From NCBI GenBank assembly GCA_963709765.1, contig CAVPXL010000003.1, positions 322,113 to 386,112 on the forward strand: a stretch of DNA of 64,000 nt. The letters run 5' to 3'. Source of the DNA: Roseitranquillus sp963709765. Its GTDB lineage: Bacteria; Pseudomonadota; Alphaproteobacteria; Rhodobacterales; Rhodobacteraceae. The translations under genes were made by a program, and so were the position numbers. Positions 55,857 through 64,000 of this stretch are shown piece after piece. The stretch's first letter is position 1. Each line of letters opens with the position of its first letter. The notes under the pieces were generated by a model that was given only the letters and a program-made list of their open reading frames with translations, was not told the origin of the DNA and made no database searches.

Positions 55857-57755
55857 TCAGACTGTGCGCCAGCGAACGCCTGCGGGCGGGATGACTTCCC
55901 CCTCCCATTCCATCGGCCTGGACCCGTAGTTGAAGGCAAAGCGGTGGGTTTCGCTGTCGCGAATGCGCAATCCGTCGCGGACCGGAGTAATCGGGATTTC
56001 GCGTTCGGTGGCGAATTGCGCCACCAGCCTGTCCAGAGTCTCGTCGTCGGGCCAGCCGGCAAGGTAGACGACCGGCCCCCGTCCCACCACCGCCGGCCGG
56101 CCGTCGGTGGTCGTCTCGCGCACGTGCCCGGCCTCCACATGCTCGAACCAGTGGCGGAAACGCCCGCCGCCGGACAGCGGTACGGCGGTATCGGGCGGCA
56201 GCATTTCCACAAGCGTGACAGTCGCGTCGAGGCCCGGGACATCGGGCGGCAGCGGGACAGGGATCGCCATCTCCCCGGTCTTGGCACCGCTCCGCGGGCC
56301 GAGGATCGCAAGGCCGTGATAGGTCTCCAAGGCCGAGCGCAATTCGGGTGACAGCGTCGCGAGAGCGGGCGCGAACACCAGAGGCCAGTCCGACAGATCC
56401 TGCGTATCTGGCGCGATGACGTCCACCGAAAGGCCGGCGCGTCGCAAAGCGCGGTAGAAGGCGAACGACAGGCGGAAATAGTCGAAATCCGCGCCCTGCG
56501 GTTGTGTGCGCCATGCCCAGTCGGACGCATAGTCGAAGATCAGCGCGACGGGCGCCCGCGCCGTCCCGGCCTCGGGCATTTCCGCCAGTTCACGGGCCAC
56601 CTGACGCGCCTCCGCGAGGGCAGGCGCGTCGGCGCTGTCGGGGCGCAACAGGCCGGCGTGTTGCTGTTCCTGGGCGAACAGGGCCTGGCGCCAGCGGAAA
56701 TAGACCACCGCCTCGGCGCCGTGCGCGAAGGCCTCCCACGCCCAGAGCCGTGCCATGCCCGGAAGCGGGGCGGGGTTCCACGGCGCCCAGTTCACCGGCC
56801 CCGGCTGCTGCTCCATGACCCACCACCGCCCTCGGCCCACAGCGCGGTAGAGGTCGTGGTGAAAAGCCTGCATGTCGGGGTCGCCCTGCCGCATGTAACG
56901 CGCCTTGTGGTCGGGCGTCGCCTCGAGCCGGTCCGACAGAAAGCCCAGCGGATAGCTGTCCCAGCTCGCGATATCGAGGTCGGCCCCCACGGCGTAGTGG
57001 TCGAAGTCGAGCACGCGACCCATGTAATTGTGGATCAGCGGCCGATCCGTCCGCGCCCGCAGGATATCGGCCTGAAGACGGTTGAATGAGACGACCTGAT
57101 CGGAGGAGAACCTGCGGAAGGCCTGAACATGGGCGGGGTTCGGCTCGGTCACGGTCAGGTTCGGCAGGCCCACCTGGTCGAACGCGCCATATTCCATTGA
57201 CCAGAAGACGTTTCCCCACGCCTCGTTGAGCGCCTCGACGGTTCCGTAGCGGTCCGCGAGCCAGCGCCGGAAGGCTTCCCGCGCGGCGTCCGAATAGGAG
57301 GTCGTCGTGTCGTGACAGCCGTATTCGTTGTCGGTCTGCCAGGCATGGATGTGCGGGTTCGTCCCGTAACGCTCGGCAAGCAGGGTGGCGATGCGGCGGC
57401 ATTCCTCCCGGTAACCCTCATGGCTGAAGCAGTAATGCCGGCGGGAGCCGAAACCCCGCGGGCGCCCCTCCGCATCGACTGCCAGCATGTCGGGGTGCCG
57501 GTCGAGCATCCATCGAGGCGGTGTCGCGGTGGGCGTGCCCAGCACGATCTTCAGGCCGGCGCCGCCCAGAATGTCGATCGCCCGGTCGAGCCAGTCGAAG
57601 CGCAGATCATCGGGACGCGGCTCAAAACTCGACCAGGCGAATTCGCCGATCCGAACCCAGGTCAGCCCGGCCTCGACCATGCGTCGCGCATCGTCGGGCC
57701 AGATCTCTTCGGGCCACTGCTCGGGGTAGTAGCAGGAGCCGAGGGTGCGCTTCAT
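55857..57755 (-). CDS. GH42 beta-galactosidase
   Basis: 632 residues. The GH42 pattern begins MKRTLGSCYYPEQWPEEIW. The acid/base Glu is E144 in AWQTDNEYGCHDT, and the nucleophile is probably E315 in WWVMEQQPGPVNW. The C-terminal A-type trimerisation and beta domains follow. It has no signal peptide, so it should act in the cytoplasm on imported galactosides. It is the last gene of the minus-strand galactoside operon, 13 bp after dgoK. Unlike its upstream neighbours, it has no frameshift. Confidence 0.93.
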   Translation of the reverse strand: MKRTLGSCYYPEQWPEEIWPDDARRMVEAGLTWVRIGEFAWSSFEPRPDDLRFDWLDRAIDILGGAGLKIVLGTPTATPPRWMLDRHPDMLAVDAEGRPRGFGSRRHYCFSHEGYREECRRIATLLAERYGTNPHIHAWQTDNEYGCHDTTTSYSDAAREAFRRWLADRYGTVEALNEAWGNVFWSMEYGAFDQVGLPNLTVTEPNPAHVQAFRRFSSDQVVSFNRLQADILRARTDRPLIHNYMGRVLDFDHYAVGADLDIASWDSYPLGFLSDRLEATPDHKARYMRQGDPDMQAFHHDLYRAVGRGRWWVMEQQPGPVNWAPWNPAPLPGMARLWAWEAFAHGAEAVVYFRWRQALFAQEQQHAGLLRPDSADAPALAEARQVARELAEMPEAGTARAPVALIFDYASDWAWRTQPQGADFDYFRLSFAFYRALRRAGLSVDVIAPDTQDLSDWPLVFAPALATLSPELRSALETYHGLAILGPRSGAKTGEMAIPVPLPPDVPGLDATVTLVEMLPPDTAVPLSGGGRFRHWFEHVEAGHVRETTTDGRPAVVGRGPVVYLAGWPDDETLDRLVAQFATEREIPITPVRDGLRIRDSETHRFAFNYGSRPMEWEGEVIPPAGVRWRTV

Positions 57756-57768
57756 GCCGGCATTCCAT

Positions 57769-58651
57769 TCATGTCATGGCCTTTCGTGCCGCGACGAGGC
57801 CGGCGAGCGTCGCGGCCTCCGTCTCGTGGGTCTCCACGCCGACGCCTTGCGCGGCGAGCGCCGCCGCGTAGCCCGCCGCGGCGTCGGTGGTCCCCACGAG
57901 CGCCACGCGCTGACCCAGCCAATAGGGGCGAGCGGCGGCCAGTTCGGCGCCGATCAGCGTGCCGGAGAGGCGCGCGCGCGCGGTCGCGCCGTTGAGGTCC
58001 TGCAGGAGCGCGCCGGCGCGAAGGGCGAAGAGGCGGGACGCCCAGGCCTCGGGCTTGCTGAGCGCGTCGGAGACGGCTTCGAGGAAGGCGGGTTCGTTCC
58101 ACCCGTGGCCAGGGATCGTGTGGCGCAGAACGGTGTGTCCCTGAAGCGCCGCGAATATCTCGCCGGTCATGAAGGTGCGGAAGCTGACGATCTCGCCCGC
58201 GCTGACGTGGACCCACTTGGTGTGGCTGCCCGGCAGGCAGAGGATGCCGTCGAAGTCGGGATCGATGGCCAGAAGGCCCGCCACCTGCGTCTCTTCCCCG
58301 CGCATGACGTCGGGCGGATCGGATTGGGAGACGCCGGCGAGGATGTGGACGTCGAGGCGCGGGTCGGTCGCGGCGACGCGGGTTGTCTCACCGCCATCGG
58401 CTGCAAGGTGCTGAAATGTATGGCGCAGGCGCCCAGCCCTGACGCGCGCCGACCATCCCGCAGGCAATGATTGTCGTGGCGTCGGGGCCGAGCCAGCGGT
58501 CGACCAGCGACAGGAGAGCGGGTTCGAACCGTTCCTGCGCGAGGGTGCCCATGCCGGCGTCGGAGGCGGCGGACCGGCGCGGGGTGTCGCCGAACATGGC
58601 CCAGGCGCGCAGGCGGGAGGTGCCCCAGTCGACGGCGATCCAGTCGGTCAT
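57769..58651 (-). CDS. dgoK: 2-dehydro-3-deoxygalactonokinase, one frameshift
   Basis: About 293 residues. The kinase phosphorylates 2-keto-3-deoxygalactonate in the De Ley-Doudoroff galactose pathway. The N-terminus MTDWIAVDWGTSRLRAWAMF and GMVGARQGWAPAPYI are in one frame; the rest (DGGETTRVAATDPRLDVHIL, CLPGSHTKWVHVSAGEI, GVGVETHETEAATLAGLVAA) is in another. One extra base near 58405 explains the break. Its start overlaps the SDR stop by ATGA. The usual aldolase gene (dgoA) is not next to it. Confidence 0.85.
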
Positions 58652-59419
58652 CCGGTGACCACCACGCCGCCGTCGATGACGAGGGCCTGGCCGGTCATCA
58701 GCGCGGGAGGCGTCGGAGGCGAGGAAGAGGCTGGCGCCTACTATATCTTGTGGCTCCAGCGTGTCGTTCAGGCATTGGCGGTCGAGGTGGGCGTGGAGCG
58801 CCTCTTGCGTGACCCAGATATCCTTCTGTTTCTCGGTCAGAACCCAGCCGGGAGCGAGCGCGTTCACGCGGATGCGGTCGGGGCCGAACTCGCGGGCGAG
58901 GGAGCGGGTCAGGCCGTTGATGCCGGAATTGGCGGTGGTGTAGACCGGGTAGCCGGCGTTGCCCATCATGTAGCTGATGGATGAGAAGTTCATGATCGCG
59001 CCGCCGCCTGCGGCCTGCATCCCCGGCATAACCGCCTGGGATGCGAAGAAATAGGCCTTGAGGTTGATGGCGATGGACCAGTCCCAGAACTCCTCGTCGA
59101 CCTCGAGCGTCTTGTGGCGCTGGTCGTTGGCGGCGTTGTTGACGAGCACGGTGACGGGGCCGTGTGCCTCGGCCGCCTTTGAGATCGCGGCCTGGAGCGC
59201 GGCGATGTCGGTGATGTCGCAGGGGATGAAGAGCGGGCGGTTGCCGGTCTCTTGCGCCATCTCCTCGACGAAGGCGGAGGCGTCGGAGCGCTGCACGAAG
59301 GCGACGCGCGCGCCCTGGCGGAGGAAGCCTTCGGTGAGGGCCGCGCCGATGCCGGAGCCGCCGCCGGTGATGAAGACGGAGGCGCCGCGGAGGTCGGGAT
59401 AGGTCGGGAGATCGGTCAT
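58648..59419 (-). CDS. SDR-family dehydrogenase, probable sugar 1-dehydrogenase, frameshifted and with catalytic Lys changed
   Basis: About 256 residues. The Rossmann motif is FITGGGSGIGAAL, and NNAAND follows. The active-site Ser is in MNFSSISYMM and the Tyr in YPVYTTANSG. In family members the sequence reads YTTAK; here AAT encodes Asn in place of the catalytic Lys. Near 58705-58707 an extra C breaks the C-terminus, and correcting it gives MTGQALVIDGGVVVTG and a stop that overlaps dgoK. Position beside dgoK and galactosidases suggests galactose or a galactose-derived substrate. As written the protein would be inactive. Confidence 0.8.
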
Positions 59420-60880
59420 TCAGCGTGTCTTTCGGAGTGTGTTGCAGGGCGTATGGAAAGCGTATGGCATCCGTATATGCGCGATTCCCGCACGCACGCT
59501 GGTCGCGCGGTCGGACCGTGCGTATTTGGGCCAAGATGAAGCATCATGCCGCCCTGCGGCCGCGCCCATGCGGGGATCCAGTCGCCGTGGGCGGCGAGGA
59601 GGTCGTCCACCAGGCCGGATCTGGCGAGGTCGAGTTCGGCCGCGGTGTGCGGGTCGAGCAGGCGGCGTGGTAGAGGTGCTCCCTGTTCTCGTCAGGAGCG
59701 CTGCGACGGTCAGCTCCTGCACGTTGATGTTGGTCCGCATCAGCGCCACGAGCTGGGGCGGGATGTCGGCCACGACGGAAGGTTGCACGCCGTTGCGGTC
59801 GACGAGGCAGGGCGTCTCGACGGCGCACCCGCGGGCAGCTGGGGCGTCTGGCCGCGGTTGGCGACGTTGCCGTAGATCACGTAGGGCGCGCCGGTGACGC
59901 CGGCGTTCATGATCGTCGGCGGCGAATTCGTGGGACTGCGCGACCTCGATCCGCGCGGCGGTGCGTAGGCTTCGGCCTGCGCGCCCCAGTCGCGCCATCT
60001 GCTCCTCGCAGCGCTTGGGGTATTCGTCGAGCGGGATGCCGAACTTTCGATCAGGTCGGGGCGGCCGTCCTTGATGAACCACGGCGTATATTCGGCGAAA
60101 TGTTCGGAGCTTTCGGTGCAGAAGTAGCCGAGGTGGTCCATCACCTCGTAGCGGACCCGGTTCGGGCAGCGGGATTGGCGCGGCGGCTTCGGCGAGCGCC
60201 CCTCGCGATAGCCCTGCCGGAGGGCGGGGTAGAGGTCGCGGCCCTTGTGCTCCAGCTCGAGGAAGAAGGCCACGTGGTTGATGCCGGCGACGCGGTAGTC
60301 GATCTCGTCCTTGGGCAGGTCGAGGTCGTGGGCCAGTTCCTCGGCCGTGCTCTGGACGGAGTGGCAGAGGCCGACCTGGCGCACCTGCGGGAAGCGTGCG
60401 GCGAGCGCCCAGGTGTTGATCGCCATGGGGTTGACGTATTGCAGGAGGAGCGCGTCGGGGCAGAGCGCGGCCATGTCCTGCGGCGACCTCCCAGAGGTGC
60501 GGGCACGGTGCGCAGGCCGCGCATGATGCCGCCGATGCCCAGCGTGTCGGCGATGGTCTGGCGGAGGCCGTAGCGCTTGGGGATCTCGAAGTCGATGACG
60601 GTGCAGGGGCGGTAGCCGCCGATCTGGAAGGCGGTGACGACGAAGTCGGCGCCCGCGAGGGCGCGGCGGCGGTCGGTCGTGGTCTCGACCGTCGCGGGGG
60701 CGCCCAGCGTCTCGACGAGCTTCTTCGCCACGACCTCGGATTCCTCGAGCCGCCTCGGGTCGATGTCCATCAGCGCGAAGGTCGGCGTCGGCGAGCGGCG
60801 GGATAGTGCAGCACGTCGCCCACGATGTTCTTCATGAACACCGTGGAGCCCGCGCCGATGAAGGCGATGCGGATGCTCAT
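59416..60880 (-). pseudogene. melA: GH4 alpha-galactosidase, many frameshifts
   Basis: GH4 enzymes hydrolyse galactosides by an NAD-dependent redox mechanism with a divalent metal. Recognisable pieces, in order, are MSIRIAFIGAGSTVFMKNIV, MDIDPRRLEESEVVAKKLVE, GADFVVTAFQIGGYRP, YGLRQTIADTLGIGG, LQYVNPMAINTWALA, QVGLCHSVQSTAEEL (metal-ligand Cys), YRVAGINHVAFFLELEH (metal-ligand His), TESSEHFAEYTPWF and VETPCLVDRNGVQPSVV. At least eight frame changes are needed, two of them within 30 bp near 60800. The start overlaps the permease stop; the end at 59416 would overlap the SDR ATG. This is either strong decay or very poor sequence. Confidence 0.8.
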
Positions 60881-61721
60881 TTGACGGCTCCGAGCGTGAG
60901 GCCCGCGATGAAGTGCTTCTGCATGAGGAAGAACATGACCACGGGCGGCAGGGCGGCGAGGATGGATCCGGCCGAGACGAGGTGCTAGTGGCGCGATCAC
61001 TGGCCGTTGAGCGAGGAGAGGCCGGCGGTGATGGGCTGCGTCTGCGGGTTCGTGGTCAGGACGATGGCCCAGAAGAAATCGTTCCAGATGAAGGTGAACA
61101 CCAGCACCGAGAGCGCCGCGAGGGCGGGCCTCATGAGCGGCAGCACGATGTACCAGAAGATGCGCCATTCGGCGACGCCCTCGACGCGGGCGGCCTCGAT
61201 CAGCTCACGGGGCAGCGCGCGGATGAAGTTGCGCATGAAGAGCGTGCAGAAGCCGGTCTGGAAGGCGATGTGGAAGAGGATCAGGCCGGGCTTGGTGTTG
61301 TAGAGGCCCATGCTGACGCTGAGTTCGCGCACCGGGACCATCAGGATCTGGAAGGGCACGAAGTTGCCGGCGACGAACATGAAGAAGACCAGCAGGTTGC
61401 CGCGGAACCGGTAGACGCCGAGCGCGAAGCCGGTCATCGTGGAGAGAGCGACCGCGCCGATCACGGTGGGGATCGTGACGAGCGAAGGAGTTCAGCAGGT
61501 AGCGCCGAAGGGCGTGTTCTGGAACACGAGGCGTAATTCTCGAAGGCGATGACCGGAGGGCATGCCCCAGTAGTTGCCCTGCGCGAGGTCGGCATCCGGG
61601 CGGACCGAGAACAGGGCCACGCCGAGGAGCGGCAGGAGCCAGAGGAAGAGCGCGATGGGCAGCGCCACCTGGTAGCAGTAGCGGGCGGGGGCGGAGGCTG
61701 CTGGACGGGAGGGGGGAACAT
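60877..61721 (-). pseudogene. Carbohydrate ABC transporter permease (MalG type), nonsense codons and frameshifts
   Basis: A MalG-like permease of about 281 residues in a CUT1 sugar transporter. The central frame reads FMFVAGNFVPFQILMVPVRE, NFIRALPRELIEAARVEGVA (the EAA loop) and VLVFTFIWNDFFWAIVLTTN. It then meets TGA (60997-60999) and TAG (60985-60987), both where Trp is expected, before VSAGSILAALPPVVMFFLMQ and the normal end GLTLGAVK. Several indels also affect the first 75 residues (61490-61690). The start at 61721 begins MFPPP. It overlaps melA by ATGA. Confidence 0.78.
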
Positions 61722-61729
61722 AGCGGGCC

Positions 61730-62697
61730 CTATCCCGTGACGGACCGGGTCGCCGGAGGCGATCGGGCGGGTATGTGCGACTCTCGTCGCGGACCATCTT
61801 CCAGATGAAGCCGGAGATGAAGATCATCATGATGAGGAAGAGCACGACCGCGATCGCCGCGCCGTAGCCCATGCGGTAGCCGTATTCGGACAGCGCCTGC
61901 TCGTACATGTAGTAGCTGAGCACGCGGCTATAGCCGAAAGGCCCGCCGTTCGTCATGATCGAGACGAGGTCGAAGGAGCGGAGCGCGCCGATGATCGTGA
62001 CGACGAGCGCGATGAAGGTCGCGGGGCGGAGCTGCGGCAGGATGACGTACCAGAGCATCTTCCAGCCCTTGGCGCCGTCGAGCCGGGCGGCCTCGATCTG
62101 GTCGGGGGAGACGTTGTTGAGCCCGGTGAGGTAGAGGATCATGCAATAGGCCGTCTGCGGCCAGAGGCCGGCGGCGATGATCCCGTAGGTGACGAGGTCG
62201 GGGTCGGCGAGGACGCGATCGCCCTGCCCGACAGCGTTCGAAGATGGGTAGAAGGCCGAAGCCCGGCGCGTAGAACCAGGAGAAGATGAGGCCGACGACG
62301 ACCTGGGAGATCACGAAGGGGAAGAAGAACAGCGACTTGTAGAGCCGGATGCCGCGGACCGTCTGGTTGAGGAAGATCGCGATGAAGAGACCCGCGGGGA
62401 TCGCCAGCAGGTAGAGCACCAGCCAGATCACGTTGTTCTTGAGCGAGGTGTAGAAGGCGGGATCGGTCCGGAGTTCGTCGTAGTTGCGCAGGCCGATGCA
62501 CTCCTTCGGGCCGAGCCCGTCCCAGTCGTAGAACGAGATCCAGAAGCTCTGGAACACCGGGAAGATCACGTAGACCGCGAAGAAGAGCGCGCCCGGCGCG
62601 ATGAAGAGCCAGGGCGTGATCCGATCTGGTTGCTCGCCCACCAGCCCCGGGGTTGCGACGCGTAGGTCGTGGGCAGGGCGGGCGTCGTGTCGGTCAT
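61730..62697 (-). pseudogene. Carbohydrate ABC transporter permease (MalF type), frameshifted
   Basis: The membrane partner of the permease just downstream. The start MTDTTPALPTTYASQPRGWW is at 62697. After a frame change near 62620 it continues ITPWLFIAPGALFFAVYVIF and LYKSLFFFPFVISQVVVGLI. A second change near 62240 leads to TAYCMILYLTGLNNVSPDQI and the EAA loop EAARLDGAKGWKMLWYVILP. A third near 61780 is needed to reach a stop at 61730-61732. Its start overlaps the stop of the small secreted protein. The ATPase for this transporter is not in the window. Confidence 0.78.
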
Positions 62698-63187
62698 CCG
62701 CCGCCCCCCCGACAGGCGGCGATGACCGGGCGCAGCGCGTTCGACGAGCCCGAGAGGTGGAAGTCGATGGTGCCCTGCGGCACGGCGATGGAGGCGCGGC
62801 GCCCGCCGCTGAGGGCGGCGAGGGCCTCGGCGTCGGCCGTCAGCATCGGTTGCAGCCCGTTGCCGTCGGGGCCGGGAATGGCGGTGCCGACGAGGGTGAA
62901 GATCTTCTGGTCGACCGCGAAGTCGAGGGCGATCTCGTCGCCGGCCGCGATGTCGGGCATCTCGAGGTCGAGCGAGAGGTCGGCATCGATGGTCATCAGG
63001 ATCGCGCCATCCGCGCAGACGAGGCCGAGTGGGCGGCCGAGGGCTCGTCGCAGCGGCCGTACCAGGCGGCCGGTGGTGCGCCCGCGCCAGCTGTCCAGCG
63101 CATGCCGTCGACGCAAGGTCCGGTCTGCTGCGCGAGGGCCGGAAGGGCGGTGACGCACATGGCGAGGGCAAGGCGAAGTGCAGGCAT
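62694..63187 (-). CDS. Small secreted protein of unknown function in the sugar ABC operon, one frameshift
   Basis: About 164 residues with an N-terminal signal (MPALRLALAMCVTALPALAQ, cleavage likely after ALA). The mature part has a Cys pair region QQTGPCVDGMRW, AAWYGRCDEPS, then after a frame change near 63040 GLVCADGAILMTIDADLSLD and a Ser/Asn-containing end SGSSNALRPVIAACRGGG. Four conserved-looking cysteines suggest disulfides in the periplasm. I recognise no family. It lies between the binding protein and the first permease and overlaps the latter by ATGA, so it may assist substrate capture. Confidence 0.6.
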
Positions 63188-63251
63188 GGGACGGCTCCAC
63201 CTGAAGGGGAAGGGAACCGGGCCGCGACGCAGGCGGCCCGGACCGTGCGCG

Positions 63252-64000
63252 TCAGTAGATCCGCTGACGGGCCTTTTCGAGACGGTCGAGGATCTGGTCG
63301 ATGTTGTCGGGACGGACCATGAACTCCTGGAAGCCCTCCATGGCGACCTTGGCCATCTCGGCGGGGGCGTCGCGGTCGAAGAACTGGGCGATGCCGCCGG
63401 GCGAGTTCTCGGAGAGGGTGGTGAAGCCCTCCTGCAGGAACTTGTCGTCGGCGACCTCGCTCTGCGCGTTGACCGGCAGCTGGCCAAGGCCGCCTTCGGT
63501 CTCGGGCTGGTTGATCAGCGTCTGGTTCTCTGCCGAAACCACCCACTTGAGGAAGGCGCGCGCGTTTTCCTTGTTGGATGCCTGTGCGGGGATGTGGAAG
63601 GTGTCGGTCGGCGCGTCCTCGGCCATTTCCACGTCCGGGTTGATCGCCGGGAACTGGTAATAGTCGAGCTGATCGCTGCCGAGACCCGCCTCGCGCAGCG
63701 GCGCCACGGCGAAGTTGCCCATCAGGTAGGCCGCGGCGTCACCCTGGACCATGAAGGGCAGCGCCTCCTGCCAGGAATAGGCGGTGTGGTTGTCGATGTA
63801 GGCGCCCATGTCGATCAGCTTTCGCGAGTTGGCGAAGGTCTACCGGACGCAGTAGTCGGTCCATTCCACCTCGCCCGAGGTCAGCGCCATGTGGAAGTCG
63901 TAGCCGTTCGTGCGCAGGTTGAGGTAGTCGAACCGGCCCGCGGCGGTCCACAGGAACTTGGTGCCGATGGTCAAGCGCTTGACGTCGTTGTCGAGCAGCG
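63252..64000 (-). CDS. Extracellular sugar-binding protein of an ABC transporter (N-terminus beyond window; internal stop)
   Basis: The C-terminal 248 codons of a CUT1 solute-binding protein. Segments include GTKFLWTAAGRFDYLNLRTN, SWQEALPFMVQGDAAAYLMG, DTFHIPAQASNKENARAFLK and TLSENSPGGIAQFFDRDAPA. An in-frame TAG lies at 63840-63842 (VR*TFANSR); CAG (Gln) would be expected. The protein continues to the window edge upstream. It should deliver a galactoside or other sugar to the adjacent permeases. Its being first in the operon fits the usual order. Confidence 0.82.

Overview
The window looks like a GC-rich alphaproteobacterial chromosome, most likely a Rhodobacteraceae (Roseobacter-group) strain. 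Supporting signs are a complete rpoBC-str-S10-spc-alpha ribosomal supercluster, an Ala/Glu-rich tail on L3, an Aap-type amino-acid ABC operon, a LuxR/LuxI pair, and an rpmH-rnpA-yidD...yidC-MOSC-yihA-argB block. The assignment rests on protein resemblance and gene order recalled from these families; no search was run.

Layout. 1-5040: end of rpoB, then rpoC and a terminator. 5133-10702: metabolic and transport genes (sdaA, an AMP-forming acyl-CoA ligase, a ketopantoate-reductase-like gene, an EamA permease). 10720-32612: ribosomal supercluster from a clear sigma70-type promoter through rpsL, rpsG, fusA, tuf, the S10 genes, the spc genes, secY, adk, rpsM, rpsK, rpoA and rplQ. This cluster is interrupted between rplP and rpmC by about 3 kb holding a decayed IS66 element and an unexplained, seemingly lower-GC stretch. 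32742-34055: a lux-box-like palindrome, luxR and luxI. 34155-38313: a tightly packed run of rarA, crcB, an rluC-type pseudouridine synthase, a HAD phosphatase and an ATP12 chaperone. 38494-42985: aapJQMP. 42990-51968, minus strand: rpmH, rnpA, yidD, ttcA, a GGDEF/EAL protein, yidC, MOSC, a hexapeptide acetyltransferase, yihA, argB and sixA. 52113-55680: a VTT-domain membrane protein, a disulfide-type flavoprotein and a sensor kinase, then tRNA-Arg(ACG). 55857-64000, minus strand: a galactoside uptake and catabolism operon (solute-binding protein, small secreted protein, two permeases, GH4 alpha-galactosidase, SDR, KDGal kinase, GH42 beta-galactosidase).

Sequence integrity matters throughout. 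Many genes have single-base indels, including rplC and rpmD, which the cell is expected to need intact, so at least some are sequencing or assembly errors. Lesions become much denser after about 58.4 kb, where nonsense substitutions and a lost catalytic Lys also appear; that may be poor sequence, real decay, or both. The IS66 relic is different: it has large internal deletions and is genuinely decayed.

The most interesting signals are regulatory. There is a terminator-like hairpin in the rpsL leader, others after rplP and between rpsK and rpoA, a perfect dyad upstream of luxR, and nested inverted repeats filling the luxR-luxI gap that could mask the luxI Shine-Dalgarno. I saw no defence island, CRISPR array or clearly new multigene system.
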